Assembly: GCA_964622325.1 (NCBI GenBank)
Contig: CAZUOJ010000008.1
Coordinates: forward strand, 1-64,000
DNA: 64,000 nucleotides
Origin: JAJFUB01 sp964622325
Lineage (GTDB): Bacteria; Armatimonadota; Zipacnadia; Zipacnadales; UBA11051
Reading direction: 5' to 3'
The translations under genes were made by a program, and so were the position numbers. Position 1 is the stretch's first letter; each line of letters begins with the position of its first letter. Below, in pieces: positions 44,545 through 53,358 of the stretch. Under the pieces are notes generated by a model, which saw only the letters and a list, made by a program, of their open reading frames with translations, was not told the origin of the DNA and did not search any database.

Positions 44545-44754
44545 ACGCTTTTCTCCTTTCCGCGCAAATACATCTATCGCTTTCCGCTCCCGCGCTTAAT
44601 TCGCTTTGCGCGACGCAAAATCCTATCCAGGCCCCGCGATGGGGCCAGCAAAAAAACTAATCTGTATTGTCGTTTCACGCTTTGCTCACGAGCGCCTCCT
44701 TTAAACAGGAAAAAGGCTCTGAAAAGCGAATAAAAAGGCAAGGAGGAAGAAATT

Positions 44755-45234
44755 ATGGCTTTGCAAATGCGTCCGGCGACTCTGGACGATATGCCGCGGA
44801 TACAGGAAATTGTGCGGCAGATTTGGGCGATTGGCGCCGATTTTCTGTTGGAGGAAAAATATGGCGCTGTGGGCGGCGAGCGCTGGGATCGCTGGCTTGT
44901 GCCCAAAGTGATGAGCCGCTTGTATGAAGAATTAGACAATGTATGGGTCTCGGAAGAGGACGGGCGTGTTGTGGGCTTTATCAGTTTTATGATGAGCCAC
45001 GCCCGCAAAGTGGGCACAATTCATTATAACGGGGTGGCGCCTGAAGCGCGGGGCAAAGGCATTGGCACAATGCAAGTGCGCAAAGCTCTGGAAATATTCC
45101 GCGAGGCGGGAATGGAGATTGCCTGTGTCGGCACAGGCCTCAATGAGGGCCACGCCCCGGCCCGACGCGTCTATGAAAAATGTGGCTTTGAGCCGCTCTT
45201 GGAATATCGCATGTATGTCCAAAAGCTCAAATAG
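44755..45234 (+). CDS. GNAT family N-acetyltransferase
   Basis: A 159-residue acetyl-CoA-dependent transferase. MRPATLDDMPRIQEIVRQIW is the N-terminal helix-strand, VGFISFMM the middle strand, and YNGVAPEARGKGIGTMQVRKALEIF the acetyl-CoA pyrophosphate-binding motif (Q/RxxGxG/A type). RRVYEKCGFEPLLEYRMY ends the domain. AGGAGG precedes the ATG. The acceptor is unknown. It is divergent from the ceramidase-like gene and convergent with the second OPT-like gene. Confidence 0.92.
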   Translation: MALQMRPATLDDMPRIQEIVRQIWAIGADFLLEEKYGAVGGERWDRWLVPKVMSRLYEELDNVWVSEEDGRVVGFISFMMSHARKVGTIHYNGVAPEARGKGIGTMQVRKALEIFREAGMEIACVGTGLNEGHAPARRVYEKCGFEPLLEYRMYVQKLK

Positions 45235-45382
45235 AGCCTCTTTGTCGCATTCCTCACGCCGGGCCCAAGGCCTCTTTGCGTGCCCTCGGGCCACGTTGCG
45301 GATATTTTATCCTCCTTTCTTTTTCAGTCCTTTGAATGGCTTTTGGGCTTCCCTTGCTTTTTGCGGGAAGCGTTTTTTGTGT

Positions 45383-47545
45383 TTATGGCCAGGGGAAAAA
45401 CGGCGCGCGCACGCGCCATATTGCCGCTATTGTGGCCCAGATCACAGCCTGCGAAAATTCCCCCAGGATGAGGCCTAAAAAGAACGGCCGCAGCATACTG
45501 TATGTCTTCATTCCCCCATAGCGCAAAATGACAGATTTAATCAGCCAGGCACAGAAGATAGGGAACCAAAAAACAATCATGCTCCAGGAGCCAGAGAGGG
45601 CAAACGCTAAGGGGGAGAAGGGCCACCATACATATTGTGTTCGCATATAGGACAAAAACGCCGCAAAGCCCACGCCGGCCAAAAAGTACGCCACAAGTCG
45701 CGGCTCATATTTATCGGGCTTTTCCAAAATGGGCGCAAAATGACGATAGCCGGCAAATGCATTCCATTGATAGGAATAGCCATACATTGTGACGGCGCCA
45801 CGCCGATAGGGCAACTCCAGATGAATAAATGTCCCCCATGTCAACACGACCGCTAACGATAAGGCAATCGCCCAAAATAAATGCCGTCGATCGAGCTTCA
45901 CGGCCTCCGCCATCTTTAAGCCATCCAGAAAGGTGCTGAGCAGATTGCCGCGCAGATCCCGTGTGAACACAGCATCCAAGGCCGCCAGACCTGTAACAGT
46001 CGGCCCGCCCAGCGAACGCTGTGTTGTAAACAGACGCACTACATCCACAGGCCGAAAGCTCGTCTCTGTCATCAGCATTCCGGCTTCTGAAACGCTGCGC
46101 GCCATCACTAGCACAACTACAAACAAAAACACGCCGTATTCGATGAGGGCCATCCAGGGACTCAGCCCCAGCTTTATAAACCATATAACGGCAATCAGCG
46201 AAGCTGCTGCCAGCCCCCACACAGCCGTGCGATAGGATAGAAATTCACGCTCCTCCTCCAGCGCGCTTGACGGAGCCCGCGAAACAGAAGAAGCCGCGTC
46301 GCTGTGAAATTGTTTTCCCTGAGGCAAAACTGCCGTTTCTTTTTTCTTTTCTGGGCTGGGCAGGGAGGCCAGAGCGCTTTTTGCCGGCCCTTTTGTTTCA
46401 GAGGATTTTCCCGCTGGCGCCCGGGCTATTTCCCATACATGGCGCAGATGCGGCCACGCTGATTTTATTAAATACGCTGTTAACACAAAATAGGCGCCCA
46501 TCACATGATAGCCATTCCAGATGCTCGTGGGATACATCGGCATAGCTTCAAAGCTCTTGCCAAACGCCGAAAACATGATATTCTCCAAACGCGCCAAAAT
46601 AAACATGCTCCACAGTGCCAGCAGAACTTGCGTCGGCAGAAAATAGCTGAAGCCCACAGCCGCCATTGAGGCATACACAGTCGTGTAGCCTAAATCCTTC
46701 CAGGGCCGCCCCAAAGAATTAAAAAACGGATTCCAGGGATATTGCAGCCTGAGCAGCGGAACTGAAGGAAACAATTCATGCAGGCCATTGACTGTAAAAA
46801 CAATCGTGGGAATGGCGAAGCCCAGCCATGTGAGCTTGTTGCGCAAGAAACTGCCCGCCTGCGGCAGCCCTCCCACATCCTGGGCTAATTCAATGGGCAA
46901 ATACACAAGCGGAAATGTCAGCTTTTCATGATCAATCCATTGCTTGCGCAAAATCGCTGCCATGCAGGCATAGGCGAACCACAAGGCAATGATGACAATG
47001 CTCCACAGCGCCAGGGGCTTGAGCCATAAATGCCAGGGGAGAGGGCGCCCGGGCTTCAAGCCCTCATAGAAATCTATAGAGGCTTGCTGCGGCCCCGGGC
47101 TTTTCACATCAAAAATCACGGACCATTGCGGAATATAACGATAAAAAAGCTTGTCAAAACGATTGCTTTCTGTTGTATAGTAATCCACAGCGCATAATGT
47201 TGGGATCCAGCGTTCCAAAAGCCCGCGGGATGTGCTGAGCGAAGCCACGAGAATCATCATATAAATGACGATAATCTCATGAGGCCGTAAACGCATCCGC
47301 ACGGAAAAACGCCGCACGAGCAAATTCATCAGGACAACGATGAATAGCAGGCCAATCGCCGCCGGCGCAAATTGACAGATGGCGATCTGGATGCTGGCGA
47401 CAACAAGCTCTGCCCAGGACACAACAAAACAGGCTGCCATCGCGCCCAGCAAGCCGATGAGAAGCGCTCGCGGCGTGGCGGCATAGCGACGCGCCATAGT
47501 CGGCTGCGCGCCAGGACTTAATCCTTGCGGCAATGCTTCAGCCAT
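45383..47545 (-). CDS. OPT-like DUF6785/DUF6784 polytopic membrane protein (copy 2)
   Basis: A 720-residue paralogue of the 40052-42040 protein. Shared landmarks are KQWIDHEKLTFPLVYLPIELAQ, ARSVSEAGMLMTETSFRPVDVVR, TQYVWWPFSPLAFALSGSWS and WLIKSVILRYGGMKTYSMLRPFFLGLILGEF. It has about 14 hydrophobic segments. A charged cytosolic loop of about 60 residues (KGPAKSALASLPSPEKKKETA...) is absent from copy 1. The start at 47545 has GGAGAAA upstream, only 28 bases from the divergent amidase start. It is probably a solute transporter by distant similarity to OPT proteins. Confidence 0.82.
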   Translation of the reverse strand: MAEALPQGLSPGAQPTMARRYAATPRALLIGLLGAMAACFVVSWAELVVASIQIAICQFAPAAIGLLFIVVLMNLLVRRFSVRMRLRPHEIIVIYMMILVASLSTSRGLLERWIPTLCAVDYYTTESNRFDKLFYRYIPQWSVIFDVKSPGPQQASIDFYEGLKPGRPLPWHLWLKPLALWSIVIIALWFAYACMAAILRKQWIDHEKLTFPLVYLPIELAQDVGGLPQAGSFLRNKLTWLGFAIPTIVFTVNGLHELFPSVPLLRLQYPWNPFFNSLGRPWKDLGYTTVYASMAAVGFSYFLPTQVLLALWSMFILARLENIMFSAFGKSFEAMPMYPTSIWNGYHVMGAYFVLTAYLIKSAWPHLRHVWEIARAPAGKSSETKGPAKSALASLPSPEKKKETAVLPQGKQFHSDAASSVSRAPSSALEEEREFLSYRTAVWGLAAASLIAVIWFIKLGLSPWMALIEYGVFLFVVVLVMARSVSEAGMLMTETSFRPVDVVRLFTTQRSLGGPTVTGLAALDAVFTRDLRGNLLSTFLDGLKMAEAVKLDRRHLFWAIALSLAVVLTWGTFIHLELPYRRGAVTMYGYSYQWNAFAGYRHFAPILEKPDKYEPRLVAYFLAGVGFAAFLSYMRTQYVWWPFSPLAFALSGSWSMIVFWFPIFCAWLIKSVILRYGGMKTYSMLRPFFLGLILGEFSQAVIWATIAAIWRVRAPFFPWP

Positions 47546-47573
47546 TGCTGTCGTTTCTCCATATTCAGCGAAA

Positions 47574-48224
47574 ATGAAATCGCTTGCTTTTTTATTTCGC
47601 CGTCGTTTTTGCTGTCGTTATGGCTGTGGCTGCCTGATTATTTGTCTTCTGGCAGTCGGAATATATGGAAGCAAATTTGTTTTGCCCAAAGCTTCTTATT
47701 ATTGGCGCTGCCTGCTTCCGTCCAGGCCCCGGGGCATTATTTTACATCATACGGCCACGCCTGACATCGTGGCCGGCCAGCGCGTGGACGCAGCATTTTT
47801 AGATCGTGCCCATGCCCGCCGCGGCTTTAGCTATAAGGATCCCCGTGGCCGCATCTATCATATTGGCTATCATTATGTCATTTTGCGAGATGGAACAATT
47901 CAGCCTGGCCGGCCGGAAAATGCCCCCGGCAGCCACACGCACGGCTATAATGATTATCTGGGCATTTGCCTTGTGGGCAATTTCAGCTCCAGCGCCAATC
48001 CTCATGGCGAGCATGGCGCCACACATCCCAGCCCCGCCCAACTCGCCGCCCTTAATCGGCTCCTGAAAAAGCTTATCCGTAAATATCATTTTCGTCCCGA
48101 AGATATTCGTCGCCATCGGGATTTTGCTTTCACAGCCTGCCCCGGCGATCGCTTCCCCTTTGAGGCTGTCAAACGCCGCGCTTTTTCCGCCGAAACACAG
48201 CCCTCTAAGGACAAAATACGCTAG
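47574..48224 (+). CDS. N-acetylmuramoyl-L-alanine amidase (Amidase_2/PGRP-like)
   Basis: A 216-residue protein with an N-terminal anchor or uncleaved signal (about residues 17-32, CGCLIICLLAVGIYG). The amidase fold covers 50-195: GIILHHTATPD gives zinc ligands His58/59, YHIGYHYVILRDGTIQPGR the substrate strand, DYLGICLVGNFS the core, and RRHRDFAFTACPGDRFPF the ligands His181 and Cys189. It should cleave peptide stems from peptidoglycan, in recycling or remodelling. The ribosome site is weak. It lies between two leftward genes of the second OPT-like locus and is divergent from the OPT-like gene. Confidence 0.87.
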   Translation: MKSLAFLFRRRFCCRYGCGCLIICLLAVGIYGSKFVLPKASYYWRCLLPSRPRGIILHHTATPDIVAGQRVDAAFLDRAHARRGFSYKDPRGRIYHIGYHYVILRDGTIQPGRPENAPGSHTHGYNDYLGICLVGNFSSSANPHGEHGATHPSPAQLAALNRLLKKLIRKYHFRPEDIRRHRDFAFTACPGDRFPFEAVKRRAFSAETQPSKDKIR

Positions 48225-48305
48225 CCTGTTTCATGTAAACGCCGCATTTCGTGAATATATGTAATTGATTGCGGCCTGAGAGATGCATAATTGAAGCAAA
48301 CGCCT

Positions 48306-50084
48306 TCATGGCTTCCCCAATGTTGGAGGATTTTTGGAATCCCAGTCAATGAGAGCAGGATAGAGCGGCAGGCCTTTCGTGTCTCGATTGTTCCGGAACA
48401 ACACATGGCCCTTCTGCACAGCCTCCTTCCACAACGCCAGAGGGAAAAACACGAGCGCCTGCCCGTTCGGCTGCTTCGGGATCCACGGCGCATCGCCATA
48501 ATCTGGCAAATCAAACACATTATCTTCAATGCGTATGTCATGATATGTGGGGCGCAGGATTTGGATTTTCACGCCCAGGGGGCAGACGCGCTGGCCTTTG
48601 GCATTCCGATAAGCGCGCCCGCGGATGAAATTGTCCCGAATATGAATGCTTTCCATCCGCCTTATGGCAGGAATATCGCCGCCCCATAAGCTGATGCCGC
48701 ATGTCCCCCAGGGCGCGTCGGGATCATCGCCCAGCTCAATAGTGTTGTGGGCAATCAGCACGCCGCGATGTTGTGGATGTTGGAGGGGCTGGCCCTTGTC
48801 GCTCGCCATATTTAAGGCGATTCCTGTCGTCACGCGACGGAAGACATTGTCCACGATTGTTGTGTCTTGATTCCACCAACTCATTGTAAATATCGCCGTG
48901 CCTTCCCAATTTTCCACGCGATTGCCGCGTATCGTCAGGCCAATACAATCCGCGTATGTGATGCCGTTCAAAAAACTTTGTTGTGTAGGGGGATCATATT
49001 TTTCGTCATGGATCACACAATTTTCCACAAGCCCTCCGTAGCTGGGCCACCAATTGTGCTCATTTTCGCCTCCATTTTCGGGATTCCAGTTTGGATCTTT
49101 GCCCTCTGGCATAATCCAGCTCAAATTATCAAAATTATTTGCGCCTCCCAGAGCAATGTGCGTGATTTCCGCGACAGAGCCGCCGACATCGCCATTGTGC
49201 CCGCAGCCTGTGAAATCCAGATCCCGCAAAACAGCCGCCCGCCGACAGCTGTCGGCTGCTTTATACACGAGAGTCTGATACACGACGAAACATTCACGGC
49301 TGTGGCCTGTTTTCGGATCGCGTCCCGTGCCGTAGCCACGCAAATTCACGCGCTCCACAAGCGCGCCGCCGCCCCGTATGCCGATGCAATGAATTGTCGC
49401 CTGTTTATCCTGTTTATCAAAATTCGCATCAATTGTCAGATCCCGAATGACAACATAATCAGCACTTTCGTGGAATTTGCGATTATATAGCATAATAAAA
49501 TAATTGCTTCCTTCTGGCGCGCCATGAGGATTTGTGCCGTCCAAAAGCTTAATAATTGTGCGCTCGCGGCCAGAGCCAATAATTCGATAATAGGGGCCCA
49601 AATCAACCGCATGAAATGTAATCTTGGGATCATAAGGCTGTGGCTGGCCCCGCACGCCGTATGTCTTGGCCAATAATTTCACACGGCCATAGCGCCGCAA
49701 GCATTTATTGATGGCTCCCTGATCGGCATGCGGATGCGGGCTGTCCCCATCGCCATAGGCGCCAAACATTTCTGCATACACATCCTCATCCGGCTCCACG
49801 AGGCGCAGCACGCGGCCTGGCAGTTTTTGCAGCGCAAACACGCTGCCGCCGTCGGGCTCCTCTTGGCTGTCCGGCTCATAGCGAAACATTCCGCCGCCAT
49901 TGTCGCCAGGCCGCCGATAGCCGGCTACAGAAATCAGCCCGCCCGAGGGCAATTGCTTGGCCGCACACATCTGAGCGATTGTCTCAAAATGCACAGAAGC
50001 CTGGGGGGCAGCAAGCACGCTGGCCACGAGGAATAGCCCGCTGAAAAGCCCGCCCCCCAGCTCCCAAATTAAACGCTTTCTCAT
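48306..50084 (-). CDS. Secreted right-handed beta-helix protein (pectate-lyase-superfamily-like)
   Basis: A 592-residue exported protein. Signal peptide residues 1-25 (LFSGLFLVASVLA) are followed by a pectate-lyase-3-like entry (GDGDSPHPHADQGAINKCLRRYGRVKLLAKTYGV). Beta-helix rungs from about 150 to 540 include ADYVVIRDLTIDANF, GIRGGGALVERVNLRG, GLTIRGNRVENWEGTAIF and SIHIRDNFIRGRA. It likely acts on an extracellular polyuronate or another polysaccharide; catalytic residues are not assigned. The ATG at 50084 directly follows the stop of the ceramidase-like gene, and its GGAGGAG site is inside that gene, so translation is coupled. Confidence 0.82.
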   Translation of the reverse strand: MRKRLIWELGGGLFSGLFLVASVLAAPQASVHFETIAQMCAAKQLPSGGLISVAGYRRPGDNGGGMFRYEPDSQEEPDGGSVFALQKLPGRVLRLVEPDEDVYAEMFGAYGDGDSPHPHADQGAINKCLRRYGRVKLLAKTYGVRGQPQPYDPKITFHAVDLGPYYRIIGSGRERTIIKLLDGTNPHGAPEGSNYFIMLYNRKFHESADYVVIRDLTIDANFDKQDKQATIHCIGIRGGGALVERVNLRGYGTGRDPKTGHSRECFVVYQTLVYKAADSCRRAAVLRDLDFTGCGHNGDVGGSVAEITHIALGGANNFDNLSWIMPEGKDPNWNPENGGENEHNWWPSYGGLVENCVIHDEKYDPPTQQSFLNGITYADCIGLTIRGNRVENWEGTAIFTMSWWNQDTTIVDNVFRRVTTGIALNMASDKGQPLQHPQHRGVLIAHNTIELGDDPDAPWGTCGISLWGGDIPAIRRMESIHIRDNFIRGRAYRNAKGQRVCPLGVKIQILRPTYHDIRIEDNVFDLPDYGDAPWIPKQPNGQALVFFPLALWKEAVQKGHVLFRNNRDTKGLPLYPALIDWDSKNPPTLGKP

Positions 50085-51473
50085 CTACGCCAGCTCCTCC
50101 AGCAATTGTAAAGCTGTATGCACGAGCACGCGTTCTGTGCCTGCCCCCACAGGACTCCATTCCGGCTCATAGCCGCCCTCATAGCACGCATTATCTGTGG
50201 GCAGATAGCCTATGCTGCCATTGGCCAGACTGATCGGCATCGTGGCCTCAAAAGGCGAGCGTTGCTTGATTTGCAGGCCAATTTCCACGAGCACTTCTCC
50301 AGGCATTGTCACAAGGGCTCCCTCGCCCAAACGCAGCGCCCCGATTTCCGCAGGATAGCCCTGTGACATATCTTGTTTCAGGCGCGCCAGATGTAAAGCA
50401 TGGCGCAGAGACACAGCGTCTGTGCTTTCCGGCTGCGGATGCGCTTCTAACGCTGCTTGTGCTTCTGCCACTGAAGGGATATTCGGATTAAAGGGCAAAA
50501 AGATATGCGCTTGTTTAAGGGCTAATTTCACATCCCCCCGACATTCATCAATGCTTAAATATGCTTTCGCCGCTTCCGCCCCTAAGGCTGTCCCTATCCG
50601 GAAGCGGGCATTTTGTTGCCTCCAGCGTGGCACAATATCCCCAGCGCAGCCATTAGCAAACAGCATTGGGCAGCCTGTAAGCTTTTCAAAAGCAAGCCGT
50701 GCATATCCCACAAAATCCGCCGAATATCCATAGAAATCTCCTCCGCCGCATACGGGATGACAGGCAAAATTCACAAGCGCAGCCAGAGGCGCGCCATCTG
50801 TTTTGTCTAGGCGCAAGACAAGCACATCGGCATCAGCGGGCCCCACGCGGCGGCCCTCCAATTCCTCCAGCGGCTCGCTGAGACGGGGCCCCAGATGTTC
50901 GCCTCTGTGCCAGGACAAAGCCAATTCATTGCCTATTGCGCTTGCCAGTTCGGCTAGAGGGGGGCCCAACACAAGATGCATCGCTGTTTTGAATTCGGGG
51001 CTGACTTGTCGACGATTGAAGCTGATGCCGCTGGCGAAGCCGCTGCCCCAGCCCGCTACTGCCGGCACACGCGCTTGATCTGCCTGGGCAACAATTTGTG
51101 CTAATTTTTCTATCAATTCGGTGCAATATTCTGCAGAGATGGCCTCTCGTAGCGTTTTTGTAAGATATTCTCCCTCACTAATGACGGGCCCCCAATGCGT
51201 GTGGCTGCAGCAAATCGTGATGTGTCCGTCCGGAATCCCTGTAAGCTCCTGGGCGCGTTCGCGGATCTGTGCCACGACATCGGCTTTTAAGCCAATCAAA
51301 TCAGCACAGATGATGGCGCAGCGAATGGCGCCCGCCTGTAATACAAGCGCCTGAGCATATAGGGGATCCTCTATGCTTTGGGACAGCTGATCGCGAGCGC
51401 CATAGCCCGCCATCGGCAGCCCCAAAGGAGGCGTGATTTCTGTACAGGCATAGCCTGCCGTCAAATGGGCCAT
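50085..51473 (-). CDS. Neutral-ceramidase-like hydrolase (copy 2)
   Basis: A 462-residue paralogue of the 43087-44544 protein. GYACTEITPPLGLPMAGYGAR is the standard family start, ITICCSHTHWGPV the zinc-binding SHTH, ALVNFACHPVCGGGDFYGYSADFVG the second histidine and the active-site serine region, and PMLFANGCAGDIVPRW a conserved core. No signal peptide. GAGGAGGAG precedes the ATG. It is the first gene of a two-gene unit with the beta-helix protein (no gap). Its substrate is unlikely to be ceramide alone; hydrolysis of an amide or ester in an imported product is my inference. Confidence 0.82.
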   Translation of the reverse strand: MAHLTAGYACTEITPPLGLPMAGYGARDQLSQSIEDPLYAQALVLQAGAIRCAIICADLIGLKADVVAQIRERAQELTGIPDGHITICCSHTHWGPVISEGEYLTKTLREAISAEYCTELIEKLAQIVAQADQARVPAVAGWGSGFASGISFNRRQVSPEFKTAMHLVLGPPLAELASAIGNELALSWHRGEHLGPRLSEPLEELEGRRVGPADADVLVLRLDKTDGAPLAALVNFACHPVCGGGDFYGYSADFVGYARLAFEKLTGCPMLFANGCAGDIVPRWRQQNARFRIGTALGAEAAKAYLSIDECRGDVKLALKQAHIFLPFNPNIPSVAEAQAALEAHPQPESTDAVSLRHALHLARLKQDMSQGYPAEIGALRLGEGALVTMPGEVLVEIGLQIKQRSPFEATMPISLANGSIGYLPTDNACYEGGYEPEWSPVGAGTERVLVHTALQLLEELA

Positions 51474-51674
51474 TATTGTCTCCTCCTCATTTATAATGTT
51501 TTACATTTCTGCCGCCAAAGATGTAATCCTGCGCGCCATTGTCAAAGATTTTGTCTCCCCTTTCGCTCAAAGTATATTTGGGCGAGCTCCAAATATGTCC
51601 ACATCAATGCAGAGAATGCAGAGGCTGCAATTTTTGCAAATAATAGTTGCAGGGAAGGGAGCGTCTCTGTAAAA

Positions 51675-51704
51675 TTGACTATTATGAAAAGGCTAAGCTA
51701 AAAT
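51675..51704 (+). promoter_or_regulatory. Sigma70-type promoter for the ROK-like gene
   Basis: TTGACT (51675-51680), an 18-base spacer and TAAAAT (51699-51704). Transcription would start near 51711, about 60 bases before the start codon. The 297-base divergent gap holds no other feature. Confidence 0.6.
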
Positions 51705-51770
51705 CCGTTTCGCCAAAATAAAGAGGCTGATTTTTCGCGCTCTTTTGCAAAAATAACAGGGAAGGAAGAG

Positions 51771-53183
51771 ATGGAGATGAGCGACGCGTTTGAACTTGTA
51801 GAGCCTTATTTTACGCCGCCTTTGGATCCCGATTTTCGGCCCGCTGTATTGGCCAACAAAGCCTTCATTGCGCAAGCACGCGAAGCGGGCGAAGATGTTC
51901 CCCTGCGGATTGCCCTGGAGCGCGCAGATGGCTCCATATCCACATATGAGACAATCTGTTTAGGGCCCCATAGCGAGCGTTTTGCCGCGAATTTTATGTA
52001 TGTGGAGCGGCTTGTGAAATTCTTGCTATGGCAGCGTGGGGGCTGGCGCGTGATGATTGGCGGGCCAGCAGCCATTGGCGAACATATCCGAAGCGTGTAT
52101 TCTCCCGCAGGCGCGCGCGCCTTTGATTATGAGTTTATGAGCGATGTTTACGAGCATGAATTTACGGTGGAAATTATGGACGCGGCGGATGTGCCGGAGA
52201 CAAAGGAGTCCACAGTGCCCTTAGGGCGGCATCTGGACGGCTATCGGATTGGCATAGATTTGGGCGGCAGCGACTACAAAGTCGCCGCTGTCATTAATGG
52301 CGAGGCCGTGTGGACAAAGGAATATCCCTGGGATCCCAAATCGCAAAACGATCCCAATTATCATCGCCAGCACATTCTGGCTGCTTTAAAGGAAGCGGCC
52401 TCCCATCTGCCTCGTGTGGACGCCATTGGCGGCAGCGCCGCAGGCGTGTGGATTAACAATCGCGTGCTTGTGGCTTCGCTTTTCCGCGGCATTCCGCGGG
52501 ATGTTTTTAATGCGGAAGTCAAGGATATGTTTGTGAATATCGGCAAAGAATGGGGCGTGCCCCTGACGATTGTCAATGATGGCGAAGTCACGGCTCTGGC
52601 GGGCTCGATGGAGCTGAATGTCAATGCCGTGTTGGGCATTGCCATGGGCACGAGCGAAGCCGCGGGCTATGTGACGCGCGAAGGCAACATCACAGGCTGG
52701 CTTAACGAGCTGGCTTTTGCGCCGATTGATTATGCGCCCAACGCGCCTGCGGATGAATGGAGCGGCGACATCGGCTGTGGCGTACAGTATTTCAATCAAA
52801 CGGGCGTCGTGCGCATGGCGGAAAAGGCAGGCATTGAATTTGAGCCAGGCCTGGGGCTGCCGGAAAAGCTCGTTGTTGTGCAGGAATTGATGAAAAAAGG
52901 CGACGAACGCGTCGTGCCTGTGTATGAAACAGTGGGAATCTGGTTCGGCTATGCCCTCGCCCATTACGCAGATTTCTATGACATTGAGCATTGTCTTATC
53001 CTGGGACGCGCGACAAGCGGCGAAGGCGGCCATATCATCAAAGAGCAGGCGGAGAAAGTCCTGGCTGGCGAATTCCCGGAGCTGGCAGACAAAATCACAT
53101 TGCATCTGCCTGATGAAAGCAGCCGTCGTGTGGGGCAAGCTGTCGCTGCCGCCAGCCTCCCGGCAATTGACACACAAGCTTAA
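51771..53183 (+). CDS. ROK-like sugar kinase with an extra N-terminal domain
   Basis: A 470-residue protein. Residues 159-470 are a ROK-type actin-fold kinase: YRIGIDLGGSDYKVAAVI binds ATP phosphates, AIGGSAAGVWINN and LTIVNDGEVTALAGSME hold the sugar-binding and catalytic aspartate region, and GIAMGTSEAAGYV is the adenosine-side motif. The typical ROK zinc-binding HxxxCxCG motif is not evident. Residues 1-157 form an unassigned alpha/beta extension, with no helix-turn-helix, ending in FTVEIMDAADVPE. GGAAGGAAGAG precedes the ATG at 51771; an ATG at 51777 is an alternative. A glucose or other sugar is the likely substrate. Confidence 0.8.
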   Translation: MEMSDAFELVEPYFTPPLDPDFRPAVLANKAFIAQAREAGEDVPLRIALERADGSISTYETICLGPHSERFAANFMYVERLVKFLLWQRGGWRVMIGGPAAIGEHIRSVYSPAGARAFDYEFMSDVYEHEFTVEIMDAADVPETKESTVPLGRHLDGYRIGIDLGGSDYKVAAVINGEAVWTKEYPWDPKSQNDPNYHRQHILAALKEAASHLPRVDAIGGSAAGVWINNRVLVASLFRGIPRDVFNAEVKDMFVNIGKEWGVPLTIVNDGEVTALAGSMELNVNAVLGIAMGTSEAAGYVTREGNITGWLNELAFAPIDYAPNAPADEWSGDIGCGVQYFNQTGVVRMAEKAGIEFEPGLGLPEKLVVVQELMKKGDERVVPVYETVGIWFGYALAHYADFYDIEHCLILGRATSGEGGHIIKEQAEKVLAGEFPELADKITLHLPDESSRRVGQAVAAASLPAIDTQA

Positions 53184-53252
53184 TGCGCATCAGCGTTAAA
53201 ATGATGAGCAATAGCGAAAGCCTATAAATCTGGGCTTCCGTATCCTCTCGCG

Positions 53253-53286
53253 AAAAAGGACAGCCCTTTTCCGGGCTGTCCTTTTT
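53253..53286. terminator. Bidirectional intrinsic terminator
   Basis: A perfect 14-bp stem (AAAAAGGACAGCCC / GGGCTGTCCTTTTT) with loop TTTTCC. T-runs are present on both strands, so it can serve the ROK-like gene and the convergent L,D-transpeptidase gene. Confidence 0.93.
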
Positions 53287-53358
53287 GTTTGCGCCATTTC
53301 CAGCCTGTGCAGCGCTAAATAGGACAACAGACGGCTGAATTAAGCGCCCAATTTGCGT

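Noticed and set aside
52386..53177. A 263-codon open frame on the minus strand inside the ROK-like gene
   Set aside because: Antisense shadow of a recognisable kinase; no motif or start signal.
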